Positions 44,727-52,793 of a DNA stretch of 64,000 nucleotides are shown here, piece after piece. The DNA lies in NCBI RefSeq assembly GCF_000292915.1, contig NC_018514.1:868001-932000 (forward strand). Direction: 5' to 3'. Source of the DNA: Burkholderia cepacia GG4 (GTDB taxonomy: Bacteria > Pseudomonadota > Gammaproteobacteria > Burkholderiales > Burkholderiaceae). The first letter of the stretch is position 1. Every line of letters starts with the position of its first letter. A program made the translations under genes and the position numbers. The notes under the pieces were generated by a model. The model ran no database searches. It worked only from the letters and a program-made list of their open reading frames with translations, and was not told the DNA's origin.

Positions 44727-46487
44727 ATGAACGACACGCAAGCGCAGCAATACGCGTTCGACGTCGTGGTCGTCGGCTCGGGCGCGGGCGCGCTGCTCGC
44801 GGCGTGCCGCGCGGCCGACCGCGGGCTGTCCGTCGTCGTGATCGAGAAGACGGCGCTGTACGGCGGCACGTCGGCGGTCTCCGGCGGCGGCATCTGGATT
44901 CCGTGCAACCACCATATCGCCGAACTCGGCGCGACCGATACGCGCGAGGCGGCACGCCGCTATCTCGACGCGTGTACGGCCGGCGCGTCGTCGCGCGAGC
45001 GGCTCGACGCGTATCTCGACCAGTCGCCAGAGATGTTGCGTTACCTCGAAGCGAAGACGCCGGTGCGCTACCAGGCGCTGCCGAAGTACGCGGACTATTT
45101 CCAGAAGCTGCCGGGCGCGATGCCGGGCTATCGCGCGCTCGATCCGCTGCCGTTCGACGGCGCGCGGCTCGGCGACGAGCTCGACCGGCTGCGGCCGCCG
45201 TCGCCCGGCACGCTGATCGGCGGCCGGGTGGCCGTGACGTCGAAGGAGGCGCACACGCTGTTTGCGCGCGGACCGGGCTTCATGAAACTCGCGATCGCGC
45301 AGTTCGGCCGCTACTGGCTCGATGTTGGTGTGCGCCGCCGCACGCGGCGTGACCGGCGCCTGACGCTCGGCAACGCGCTGATCGGCGGCCTGCGCCGCGC
45401 GCTGCTCGACCGCAACGTGCCCGTGTGGCTCGATACGCCGATGCTCGACCTGCTCGATATGGACGGCCGCGTGACGGGCGTGCGCGCACAGCGCTTCGGG
45501 CAACCGGTGACGATCGCCGCGCGGCGTGGCGTGATTCTCGGCGCGGGTGGGTTCGAGCGCAACCAGCCGATGCGCGAGCGCTACCTGCCGCAGCCGACGC
45601 AAACGCAATGGAGCGCGACGCCGCCGGCCAACACCGGCGACGCGATCGCCGAAGGCCACCGGCTCGGCGGCGCGCTCGCGCTGATGGAACACGTGTGGGG
45701 CGCGCCGACGGTCGGCGTCGCCGGCGAGGAGAAGCAGCGCGCGCTGTTCGTCGAACGCAACCTGCCGGGCTGCGTGATCGTCAACGGTCTCGGCCAGCGC
45801 TTCGTCAACGAAGCCGCGCCGTATTCGGAATTCGTGCCGGCGATGTATCGCGACCATGCGCGCAGCGGTGCATGCGTGCCGGCATGGATGGTGTTCGACG
45901 CGCGCTTTCGCCGCAAGTATCCGTGCGGGCCGATCATGCCGGCGTCGATGATGCCCGATGCGCGGATTCCCGACGCGTTTCGCGACGTGCTCGTGAAGGC
46001 CGACACGATCGATGCGCTCGCCGCGCGGATCGGCGTCGATGCGGCGGGGCTGCACGACACGCTGCGCGACATGGCGCGCTATGCGGCGACTGGTATCGAC
46101 GAAGCGTTCGGCAAGGGCGACAACCTGTTCGACACGTACTACGGCGACCCGCGCAACCAGCCGAATCCGTGCCTCGGACCGGTCGACGAGGCGCCGTTCT
46201 ACGCGGTGCGGATCGACGCGGGCGACATCGGCACGAAAGGCGGGCTCGTCACCGACGCGCAGGCGCGCGTGCTGCGCGCCGACGGCGCACCGGTCGACGG
46301 CCTTTACGCAATCGGCAACACCAGTGCATCGGTGATGGGCACGAGCTACCCCGGCGCGGGCTCGACGCTCGGTCCGGCGATGACCTTCGGGTTCATCGCC
46401 GCCGACCACCTGGCCGCGCAAGCGGCCGACGCCGGCGGCCGGCCAACCCGGCCGTCCACGACTGAACTTGACGGAGTCCAATCATGA
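44727..46487 (+). CDS. KstD-like FAD-binding dehydrogenase
   Basis: A 586-residue flavoprotein with an N-terminal Rossmann FAD motif (VVVVGSGAGALLAACRAADR), GGTSAVSGGGIWIP, and a C-terminal GTSYPGAGSTLGPAMTFGFI. These are characteristic of 3-ketosteroid delta-1-dehydrogenases and the wider fumarate reductase-like flavoproteins. KstD introduces a double bond in ring A of 3-keto steroids. Substrate assignment here is by family only. The stop overlaps the next start as ATGA. Confidence 0.82.
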   Translation: MNDTQAQQYAFDVVVVGSGAGALLAACRAADRGLSVVVIEKTALYGGTSAVSGGGIWIPCNHHIAELGATDTREAARRYLDACTAGASSRERLDAYLDQSPEMLRYLEAKTPVRYQALPKYADYFQKLPGAMPGYRALDPLPFDGARLGDELDRLRPPSPGTLIGGRVAVTSKEAHTLFARGPGFMKLAIAQFGRYWLDVGVRRRTRRDRRLTLGNALIGGLRRALLDRNVPVWLDTPMLDLLDMDGRVTGVRAQRFGQPVTIAARRGVILGAGGFERNQPMRERYLPQPTQTQWSATPPANTGDAIAEGHRLGGALALMEHVWGAPTVGVAGEEKQRALFVERNLPGCVIVNGLGQRFVNEAAPYSEFVPAMYRDHARSGACVPAWMVFDARFRRKYPCGPIMPASMMPDARIPDAFRDVLVKADTIDALAARIGVDAAGLHDTLRDMARYAATGIDEAFGKGDNLFDTYYGDPRNQPNPCLGPVDEAPFYAVRIDAGDIGTKGGLVTDAQARVLRADGAPVDGLYAIGNTSASVMGTSYPGAGSTLGPAMTFGFIAADHLAAQAADAGGRPTRPSTTELDGVQS

Positions 46488-47002
46488 GCGATCTCACCAC
46501 CCATCCGCTGCGCACCGACATGCTGCTCGCGATGCGCCGCCTCGCGCGCTCCGTCACGGTCATCAGCAGCGCGCACGACGGCCGGCGCTACTCGATGTCC
46601 GCGACGGCGGTCGATTCGCTGTCGACCGATCCGCCGTCGCTGCTGATCTGCATCAACCGCAATGCGTCGCTGTATCCGCCGCTCGACGCGGGCGCGCCGT
46701 TCTGCGTGAACGTGCTGTCGGCACGCCATGAAGGCATCGCGATCGACTGCAGCGGCCGCCTGAAGGGCGAGGCGCGCTTCACGACCGGCGACTGGCATAC
46801 GTCGCAGCACGGCGTCCCGTATCTGCACGATTCGCAGGCGAGCTTCGTGTGCGAGCAGGACGGCCGCTTTGAATACGGCACGCATACCGTGTTCATCGGA
46901 CGCATTCGCGAGGTGCTGATGAGCGGCGAAGTCGATCCGCTCGTCTATCTCGATGGCGCCTACACGACGCCCGGCGCGCCCGCGAGCCGCGAGGCCGCGT
47001 GA
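46484..47002 (+). CDS. HsaB-like flavin reductase
   Basis: A 172-residue flavin reductase (FMN-binding split-barrel) with the RRLARSVTVISSAHDGRRYS opening, MSATAVDSLSTDPPSLLICI core and GAPFCVNVLSARHE motif. It should supply FMNH2 to the HsaA-like oxygenase and perhaps to the LLM oxidoreductase in the same cluster. It is translationally coupled to the KstD-like gene. Confidence 0.87.
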   Translation: MSDLTTHPLRTDMLLAMRRLARSVTVISSAHDGRRYSMSATAVDSLSTDPPSLLICINRNASLYPPLDAGAPFCVNVLSARHEGIAIDCSGRLKGEARFTTGDWHTSQHGVPYLHDSQASFVCEQDGRFEYGTHTVFIGRIREVLMSGEVDPLVYLDGAYTTPGAPASREAA

Positions 47003-47041
47003 CGGCGGCACGCGTTTTCCCGCATCGGATTGAGACGACCC

Positions 47042-47233
47042 ATGACACGCAGACTGAACCGCAATATCGCGAACGTAGCGGCCCCAACGATCCTGCGCGA
47101 GCGCGCGCAGATGATTGGCGCCGCGGCAGCGCAGGTGCTGAGTGTATTCGCGTGCGTCGCGCCGGCGCAGGCGTCGAGCCACGCGCATTGCTCTGCAACC
47201 GACGTTGCCCGGCACGCGGCCGGCGCGGCATGA
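47042..47233 (+). CDS. possible small signal-peptide protein
   Basis: A 63-residue frame between two catabolic genes with a weakly hydrophobic middle (GAAAAQVLSVFACVAPAQAS). No homology is recognised and no good ribosome binding site is seen. It may be just spacer; I list it because it fills most of a 241-bp gap in an otherwise tight operon. Confidence 0.25.
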   Translation: MTRRLNRNIANVAAPTILRERAQMIGAAAAQVLSVFACVAPAQASSHAHCSATDVARHAAGAA

Positions 47234-47243
47234 GGAGCGGGCG

Positions 47244-48299
47244 ATGAGCGATTCCCTGAGCGATTCCCGCTTCCACCGGCTGACCGTTGCCGACGTGATC
47301 GCCGAAAGCGACGACGCGTGTTCGTTCGTGTTCGACGTGCCCGTCGCGTTGCGTGACGCGTTCACCTACCGGCCCGGCCAGTTCCTGACGCTGAACGTGC
47401 CGTGCACGGACGCGACCGTCGCGCGCTGCTACTCGCTGTCGAGCGCGCCGGGCATCGACGCGGCGCCGAAGATCACCGTCAAGCGCGTGCGCGACGGCCG
47501 TGCGTCGAACTGGCTGTGCGACCGCATCCGCGCGGGCGACACGCTCGACGTGCTGCCGCCGGCCGGCGTCTTCACGCCGCGCACGCTCGACGGCGATCTG
47601 CTGTTGTTCGCGGGCGGCAGCGGCATCACGCCGGTGCTGTCGATCCTGAAATCGGCGCTCGTGCACGGGCGCGGGATGCTGACGCTGATCTATGCGAACC
47701 GCGACGAGCGCTCGGTGATTTTCCGCGACGAGCTGCAGCAGCTCGCGCATCGTCATCCGGGCCGCCTGCGCGTGATCCACTGGCTCGACAGCGTGCAGGG
47801 CGTGCCGCAGCAGCGGCATCTCGAGGAACTCGCGCGGCCGTTCAGCCAGCAGGAGACGTTCATCTGCGGGCCCGCGCTGTTCATGGAGAACGCGCTGACC
47901 GCGATGCTCGGCCTTGGTTTGCCGCGTGCGCGCGTGCATGTCGAGCGCTTCGCGTCGCTGCCCGATGCGCCGGCGCAGGCCGATCCGGCGGCGTCGGTTG
48001 CGGCAGCCGCCGCGTCCGGCGATGGCGCGGCGATCGAGACGGTACTCGACGGCGAGGCGTTCGCGTTCGACAGCGCGCCGGGCGAAACGCTGCTCGACGC
48101 GATGCTGCGCGCCGGCCTGGCCGCACCGAATTCCTGCCGGATGGGGCAGTGCGGCGCGTGCATGTGCCGCATCGAGCGCGGCGAGGTGGCGCTCGACAGC
48201 AACCACGTGCTCGACGACGACGAGATCGCGGCCGGCTGGACGCTCGCGTGCTGCGCGCGGCCCGCGAGTGACGCGCTGCGCGTGGTGTTCCCCGATTGA
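47244..48299 (+). CDS. KshB-like ferredoxin-NAD(P)H reductase with C-terminal 2Fe-2S domain
   Basis: A 351-residue electron-transfer protein. An FAD domain (RPGQFLTLNVP, RCYSLSS) is followed by an NAD(P)H domain (FAGGSGITPVLSIL, FICGPALFM) and a plant-type ferredoxin domain with C-X4-C-X2-C (CRMGQCGACMC) and a distant Cys (LACCARP). This is the order found in KshB, PaaE and similar reductases that feed Rieske or di-iron oxygenases. No KshA-like oxygenase is in the window, so its partner is elsewhere or is one of the cluster enzymes. AGGAG precedes ATG 47244. Confidence 0.88.
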   Translation: MSDSLSDSRFHRLTVADVIAESDDACSFVFDVPVALRDAFTYRPGQFLTLNVPCTDATVARCYSLSSAPGIDAAPKITVKRVRDGRASNWLCDRIRAGDTLDVLPPAGVFTPRTLDGDLLLFAGGSGITPVLSILKSALVHGRGMLTLIYANRDERSVIFRDELQQLAHRHPGRLRVIHWLDSVQGVPQQRHLEELARPFSQQETFICGPALFMENALTAMLGLGLPRARVHVERFASLPDAPAQADPAASVAAAAASGDGAAIETVLDGEAFAFDSAPGETLLDAMLRAGLAAPNSCRMGQCGACMCRIERGEVALDSNHVLDDDEIAAGWTLACCARPASDALRVVFPD

Positions 48300-48339
48300 G
48301 CCGCGGCGCGCCGGCGGCGCGCGCGGCAACCCTGTTCCG

Positions 48340-49932
48340 ATGGCTATGACGATGGACAACGAAATCCTCACCACCCCCGCGCTGATCGCGCGGGCTGCCG
48401 CGCGCCACGGCGCGCATCCGGCGATCGAGTCGGAGCACGGCCGGCTGACCTATGCGGAACTCGACGCGGCGCGTCTCGAAGCGGCGCGCGCGCTGCTTGC
48501 GAGCGGCATCGACACCGGCGACCGGATCGCCGTATGGGCGCCGAACTTGCCGCAATGGATCGTCGCGGCGCTGGCGATCCACACCGTCGGCGCGATCCTC
48601 GTGCCGGTCAACACGCGGATGAAGGGGATGGAGGTGGGCGGCATCCTGCACGACGGCGGCGCGCGGCTGCTGTTCTGCTGCGGCACCTTCCTCGGCGAAT
48701 CCTATCCGGCGATGCTCGCGCCGCACCGGCCCGCGACGCTCGAACGCGTCGTCGTGTTCGACGGCGAGCCGCCGTCCGGCGCGCGCGACGAGACCTGGAA
48801 CGCGTTCCTCGCGCGCGGCGCGGCGGTGCCGCTCGCCGCGGTGCGCGCTCGGGAGGCGCAGGTGACGCCCGACACCGTGATGGACCTGATGTTCACGTCC
48901 GGCACGACGGGCCGCCCGAAAGGCGTGATGACCGCGCACGGGCAGAACCTGCGCGCCGCGCAGGCGTGGGCGAAGATCGCCGGCGTGCGCCAGGACGACC
49001 GCTACCTGATCGTCAATCCGTTCTTCCATACGTTTGGCTACAAGGCCGGTTGGCTTGCCGCGTTGTCGAGCGGCGCGACCGTGCTGCCGCATCTCGTGTT
49101 CCAGCCGGCCGCGGTATTGCGGCGGGTCGCCGACGAGCGGGTGTCGGTGCTGCCGGGACCGCCGACGCTGTACTACGCGCTGCTCGATGCGCCCGATCGC
49201 GCGACGCGCGACCTGTCGTCGCTGCGGATCGCCGTGACCGGGGCGGCCGCGATTGCGCCGAGCCTGATCGAGCGGATGCGGGCGGAGCTCGGCTTCGAGA
49301 CGGTGCTGACCGGCTACGGGCTGACCGAATCGTGCGGCTTCGCGACGTTGTGTCGTCACGGCGACGACGCGGAGACGGTCGCCTATACGTCGGGCCGGCC
49401 GATGCCGGACGTCGAACTGCGCATCGCGGGGCCGGACGGCGCGGTGCTCGGGCCGGACGAGACGGGCGAGATCTGGGTACGCGGCTACAACGTGATGCGC
49501 GGCTACTTCAACCAGCCGGACGCGACGCGCGAAACCGTCGACGCGGACGGCTGGCTGCATACGGGTGACCTCGGCTGCGTCGATGCGAACGGCAACCTGA
49601 AGATCACCGACCGGATCAAGGACATGTTCATCGTCGGCGGCTTCAACTGCTATCCGGCGGAGATCGAGCGGCTGCTGGCCGCGCATCCGGCGATCGCGCA
49701 GGTCGCGCTGGTCGGCGTGCCCGATACGCGACTCGGCGAAGTCGGGCATGCGTATGTCGTGTTGCGTCCGGGCGCGCACACCGACGCCGACGCACTGAAC
49801 GACTGGGCGCGCAGCAACATGGCGAACTACAAGGTGCCGCGGCATTTCACGTTCGTCGAGCAACTACCGACGAGCGCGGCCGGGAAAGTGCTGAAGTACC
49901 GGTTGCGCGCGGGTAGCGAAGCGGCGGCCTGA
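48340..49932 (+). CDS. acyl-CoA synthetase (FadD3-like AMP-binding enzyme)
   Basis: A 530-residue ANL-superfamily ligase: P-loop TSGTTGRPKGVM, GYGLTESCG, HTGDLGCVDANGNLKITDRI, and the C-terminal catalytic Lys in PTSAAGKVLKY. It activates a carboxylic acid to its CoA thioester. Next to HsaA/HsaB/KstD-like genes it may act on a ring-cleavage product, as FadD3 does in steroid catabolism; this is inferred from context. Three close ATGs (48340, 48346, 48352) make the exact start uncertain. Confidence 0.86.
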   Translation: MAMTMDNEILTTPALIARAAARHGAHPAIESEHGRLTYAELDAARLEAARALLASGIDTGDRIAVWAPNLPQWIVAALAIHTVGAILVPVNTRMKGMEVGGILHDGGARLLFCCGTFLGESYPAMLAPHRPATLERVVVFDGEPPSGARDETWNAFLARGAAVPLAAVRAREAQVTPDTVMDLMFTSGTTGRPKGVMTAHGQNLRAAQAWAKIAGVRQDDRYLIVNPFFHTFGYKAGWLAALSSGATVLPHLVFQPAAVLRRVADERVSVLPGPPTLYYALLDAPDRATRDLSSLRIAVTGAAAIAPSLIERMRAELGFETVLTGYGLTESCGFATLCRHGDDAETVAYTSGRPMPDVELRIAGPDGAVLGPDETGEIWVRGYNVMRGYFNQPDATRETVDADGWLHTGDLGCVDANGNLKITDRIKDMFIVGGFNCYPAEIERLLAAHPAIAQVALVGVPDTRLGEVGHAYVVLRPGAHTDADALNDWARSNMANYKVPRHFTFVEQLPTSAAGKVLKYRLRAGSEAAA

Positions 49933-49964
49933 GCGGCGCTGCGCCACTTCAACGGGATGAACGA

Positions 49965-50738
49965 ATGAACGACAACGGATTTCCGCAGGGCGCGGTGCTC
50001 GTGTTCGGCGGCAGCGGCGGGATCGGGCAGGGCGTCGCGCTCGAGTTCGCACGCGCCGGCGTGCCGGTCGCGCTCGGCTATCGCAGCAAGGCCGAGGTGG
50101 TCGAGCGCGTCGCGCGCGACCTTCGCGAGGCAGGCGTAGCGGCTACCACGCATTGCGCGGACGTGACCGATCCAGCGCAGGTCGCTGCCGCGCTCGCGGC
50201 CGCGATCGAAGCGCATGGCCGCGTGCATACGATCGTGTGGGCGGCCGGTCCGTTCGTGAACCAGCGTCATATCGGCGACATGACGCACGACGACTGGCGC
50301 CGCGCGATCGAGGTCGAAACGGTCGGCTTCTTCAATGCGGCGAAGGCCGCGTTGCCGCATTTCCGCGCAGCGGGCGGCGGGTCGTTCGTGACGCTCGGTT
50401 CGGCCGGGCATCTGCGCTGGCCGGATCGCGACGGGCTGTCGGTCGCGCCGAAGGCCGCGAACGAGGCGCTGGTAAAGGGGCTCGCGCGCGAGGAGGGGCG
50501 TCACGAGATCCGCGCGAATTCGATCCTGGTCGGTGTGATCGAGGCCGGGATGTTTCCGGTGCTGCTCGAACAGGGGCAGTTCGACCGCGCGTGGATCGAC
50601 GAGACGCAGAAGATGCTCGCGCTCAAGCGCTGGGGCAAGGCGCACGATATCGGGCGCGCGGCGGTATTCCTCGCGTCGGATCGCGCCAATTACATCACCG
50701 GGCAGCAGTTGAACGTGTCGGGCGGCTACGGCCTGTAG
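49965..50738 (+). CDS. short-chain dehydrogenase-fold protein lacking the catalytic Tyr
   Basis: A 257-residue SDR with a nucleotide-binding GGSGGIGQG and the C-terminal ANYITGQQLNVSGGYG element of classical SDRs. The Ser of the triad is present (TLGSAGHLRW). The expected Tyr-X3-Lys reads S-V-A-P-K within GLSVAPKAANEAL, so Tyr is replaced by Ser. It could be catalytically altered (isomerase or hydratase-like) or use another residue. It is the last gene of the catabolic cluster. Confidence 0.83.
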   Translation: MNDNGFPQGAVLVFGGSGGIGQGVALEFARAGVPVALGYRSKAEVVERVARDLREAGVAATTHCADVTDPAQVAAALAAAIEAHGRVHTIVWAAGPFVNQRHIGDMTHDDWRRAIEVETVGFFNAAKAALPHFRAAGGGSFVTLGSAGHLRWPDRDGLSVAPKAANEALVKGLAREEGRHEIRANSILVGVIEAGMFPVLLEQGQFDRAWIDETQKMLALKRWGKAHDIGRAAVFLASDRANYITGQQLNVSGGYGL

Positions 50739-51546
50739 CGAATGGACGAAGCCCGCCCTGACGAGCGGGCTCGCCAGCGGGATGCCTCGGTTGTCCCGGG
50801 CGCTGTCAGCGCCGAATGAATCCCGAATCAGCGGATCGCGGGCGCCCGGGATCGGCTGCCGGCATTGCATGCGTCGACGCGCATGAACCTCCGTCTCACC
50901 CACGACTGGTTGTGTACGCACCTTCATCGGTGTTCACCCTGACCCGCACCGCACGGTCTCGCATCCCGACCGCGCGCGCTCGGCGCGAGGTCACGTCAAT
51001 GAAACGTTTTTCCTTCCTCCGTGCCGCCACACGCGCTCGCCGGCCGTCGCGATTCGCGTGCGCCGACGGTCGCGCGCGCTTGTCCGACGTGCGTCGCGGC
51101 GCCTGATGCACCGCGCTGCCTGCCTCGTGCACGGTGGTGAAGTCCCGAACACAGATGCGTTCCTGAAACATTTCCGCCGATTCCATCCCGCGTCACCCCC
51201 GGCTGTTTGCCTGCAACGCTTGTCCGGCGCCGGTTTGCGCCGCATGGCACACCCTTTGCGGTGAGGGCGGTGCCGCTCGTATCAACCGTGACTGATGGCA
51301 ACGATTCGCGGGAGCGGCACGCAACGACATCGAAATATCGGGGACCGGGTCGAGCCGCGGGTTTTGCGGCCCGTCGCGTCGGACGCGTGATGCGTCGCAT
51401 CGGCGACACGAACGGGTGCTGCACGTTCGATCCGTCAAACAGCAAGCTTGCTTGCAAGGTGTCGTGCCGGGGGAACGCGCTACGCATGGCGGCGGGAGCC
51501 GCATGCGGCGGGCAGGCGCGCCTGGCACATGTCGGGGGAGACGCCC
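50739..51546. other. 808-bp stretch without a recognisable gene
   Basis: A hairpin at 50750-50771 (AGCCCGC/GCGGGCT, no T-run) may close the catabolic operon. The only frame with a plausible ribosome binding site (GAGG) is a 35-codon one at 50999-51106, starting MKRFSFLRAATRARRPS. It has no signal peptide or domain and I do not call it. The rest looks non-coding and probably holds the promoter of the outer-membrane protein gene at 51547. Confidence 0.4.
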
Positions 51547-52206
51547 GTGAAAATGACAGTGAACCAATGGGCAGCGCTGGCGGTGGTGTTCGCGGCCGGC
51601 GCGCACGCGCAGGAAATCTACCTGCAGGGCGGCACGCAGGGCGCAGGCATCGGCGCGGCCGTGAGCTTCAATTCGGTGCTGGGCGCGCACGCGGATTTCA
51701 ATGCGATCAACTTGACGCATGACTTCACGGTGGCGGGCAATCGCTACCAGGACGACATCAAGCTGCGGCAGGGCGGCCTGTATGCCGATATCTTTCCATG
51801 GCACGGCAGCGGCTTTCGCGCGACCATCGGGCTGCGCTTCAACGACGACGAGATTCGCGGCGTGTCGGTGCCTGACAACGGCACCTTCGTGTTCGCCGGC
51901 AAGCGCTATCCGGCGCTGCCGGGGATGTATGCGGTCGCGGAGGCGCGCTATCCGACCGTGATGCCGTATGTCGGGATCGGCTACGGGCATCGGCCGGCGT
52001 CGAAAGGGTTCGGCTTTGTCGCCGACCTGGGCGTCGCGTACGGGATCCCGCGCTGCTCGTACACGCTGTCGCCTGAGCTGGCCGCCGCGGCCGGTCCGAA
52101 GAAGAGCCAGATTCTGGCCGAGAGCGGCCTCGACGAACTGAACCGGATGATGTCGCGGTATCGCTGGTATCCGGTCCTGCAGATCGGGATCTCGTATCGG
52201 TTCTGA
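51547..52206 (+). CDS. putative outer-membrane beta-barrel protein
   Basis: A 219-residue protein with a short signal peptide (WAALAVVFAAGAHAQE). Alternating amphipathic strands follow (EIYLQGGTQGAGIGAAVSFN, VMPYVGIGYGHRPASKGFGF) and a C-terminal aromatic ending QIGISYRF with the terminal Phe typical of outer-membrane proteins. GTG 51547 gives a signal peptide starting MKMTVNQW, and GGGGAG lies at correct spacing. ATG 51553 is the alternative. Function unknown. Confidence 0.75.
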   Translation: MKMTVNQWAALAVVFAAGAHAQEIYLQGGTQGAGIGAAVSFNSVLGAHADFNAINLTHDFTVAGNRYQDDIKLRQGGLYADIFPWHGSGFRATIGLRFNDDEIRGVSVPDNGTFVFAGKRYPALPGMYAVAEARYPTVMPYVGIGYGHRPASKGFGFVADLGVAYGIPRCSYTLSPELAAAAGPKKSQILAESGLDELNRMMSRYRWYPVLQIGISYRF

Positions 52207-52417
52207 GTCGCGCGCGCGTCACGGCGCGGCCGTGCGCGTCTGCGCAGGCCGCCCGTCGGTGGCATGGCCATTCGGCCGTCTTCCTCGTCGCCCCGATTCG
52301 GCTTACCTTGCGCAACAGCAGTTCGACGCGTCGGGTCGGCGGCGGAAGGTAGGCGGATTCATGCCGTCCGCTGCCGCCGGCCAACGCCGACCACCGTCTT
52401 CCGTCCGATCGTGGCGA

Positions 52418-52467
52418 TGATAGCAATGCTTGCAATTCACCGTCGCGTTGCTATCATTGATAGCAAC
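52418..52467. promoter_or_regulatory. antitoxin-type operator region
   Basis: An inverted repeat with half-site GTTGCTATCA (52447-52456) and TGATAGCAAC (52458-52467) around a single T lies 17 bp upstream of the antitoxin start. A further half-site TGATAGCAA is at 52418-52426. Ribbon-helix-helix antitoxins bind such repeats to repress their own operon. Confidence 0.65.
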
Positions 52468-52483
52468 CTGGATGGAGGGACCC

Positions 52484-52720
52484 ATGGCAAATCTTCTGGT
52501 GCGTAACGTGGATGACAGTATCGTTCAGAGCCTGCGCGAGCAGGCTGCGGCCAATGGCAGGAGTGCCGAGGCCGAACATCGGGCCATTCTGGCCGATGCA
52601 CTCGGCCGGCCGAAGCGACGGACATTCGCGCAAGTGCTGATGAGCATGCCCGATGTCGGCGAAGACGCGGATTTCCAACGTGTACAGGATTCCGGCGAGG
52701 TCAGGCGTGTTTTTGATTGA
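52484..52720 (+). CDS. FitA-like ribbon-helix-helix antitoxin
   Basis: A 78-residue protein: MANLLVRNVDDSIVQSLREQ then AAANGRSAEAEHRAILADAL. This is the Arc/FitA-type DNA-binding fold seen in antitoxins of VapC/FitB toxins, followed by a C-terminal toxin-binding tail. Its own inverted-repeat operator lies just upstream. A toxin reading frame begins inside its 3' end (GTG 52707), as in intact modules, but stops after 15 codons, so this antitoxin has no partner here. Confidence 0.82.
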   Translation: MANLLVRNVDDSIVQSLREQAAANGRSAEAEHRAILADALGRPKRRTFAQVLMSMPDVGEDADFQRVQDSGEVRRVFD

Positions 52721-52754
52721 AACAATCGATCGGCCGGAAACCCTTGTTGCATAA
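52707..52754 (+). pseudogene. truncated VapC/FitB toxin start
   Basis: GTG 52707 opens a frame reading (M)FLIETIDRPETLVA before TAA. The first residues match the usual toxin opening MFLIDTNVISE, but the catalytic Asp is Glu and the similarity ends at once. It overlaps the antitoxin stop by 14 bases as in real operons. The rest of the toxin is missing exactly where island DNA begins. Confidence 0.6.
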
Positions 52755-52760
52755 GGACGT

Positions 52761-52793
52761 GTTCAGAACTTGTTCAGAATTCGTTAAGAACTC
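52761..52793. repeat. three 11-bp direct repeats at the island edge
   Basis: GTTCAGAACTT, GTTCAGAATTC and GTTAAGAACTC follow each other without gaps and run into the integrase stop codon (52784). Direct repeats beside an integrase gene are typical of recombinase arm sites or attachment-site ends. They mark the probable left end of the island. Confidence 0.5.

Noticed and set aside
47030..47233. Confident small gene between flavin reductase and KshB-like reductase
   Set aside because: Kept only as a low-confidence feature: no homology, weak hydrophobicity and no clear ribosome binding site.
50816..51106. Plus-strand 96-codon frame in the gap after the catabolic cluster
   Set aside because: Composition is unlike a protein, with no domain or signal peptide; a shorter start at 50999 has a ribosome binding site but still no recognisable product.
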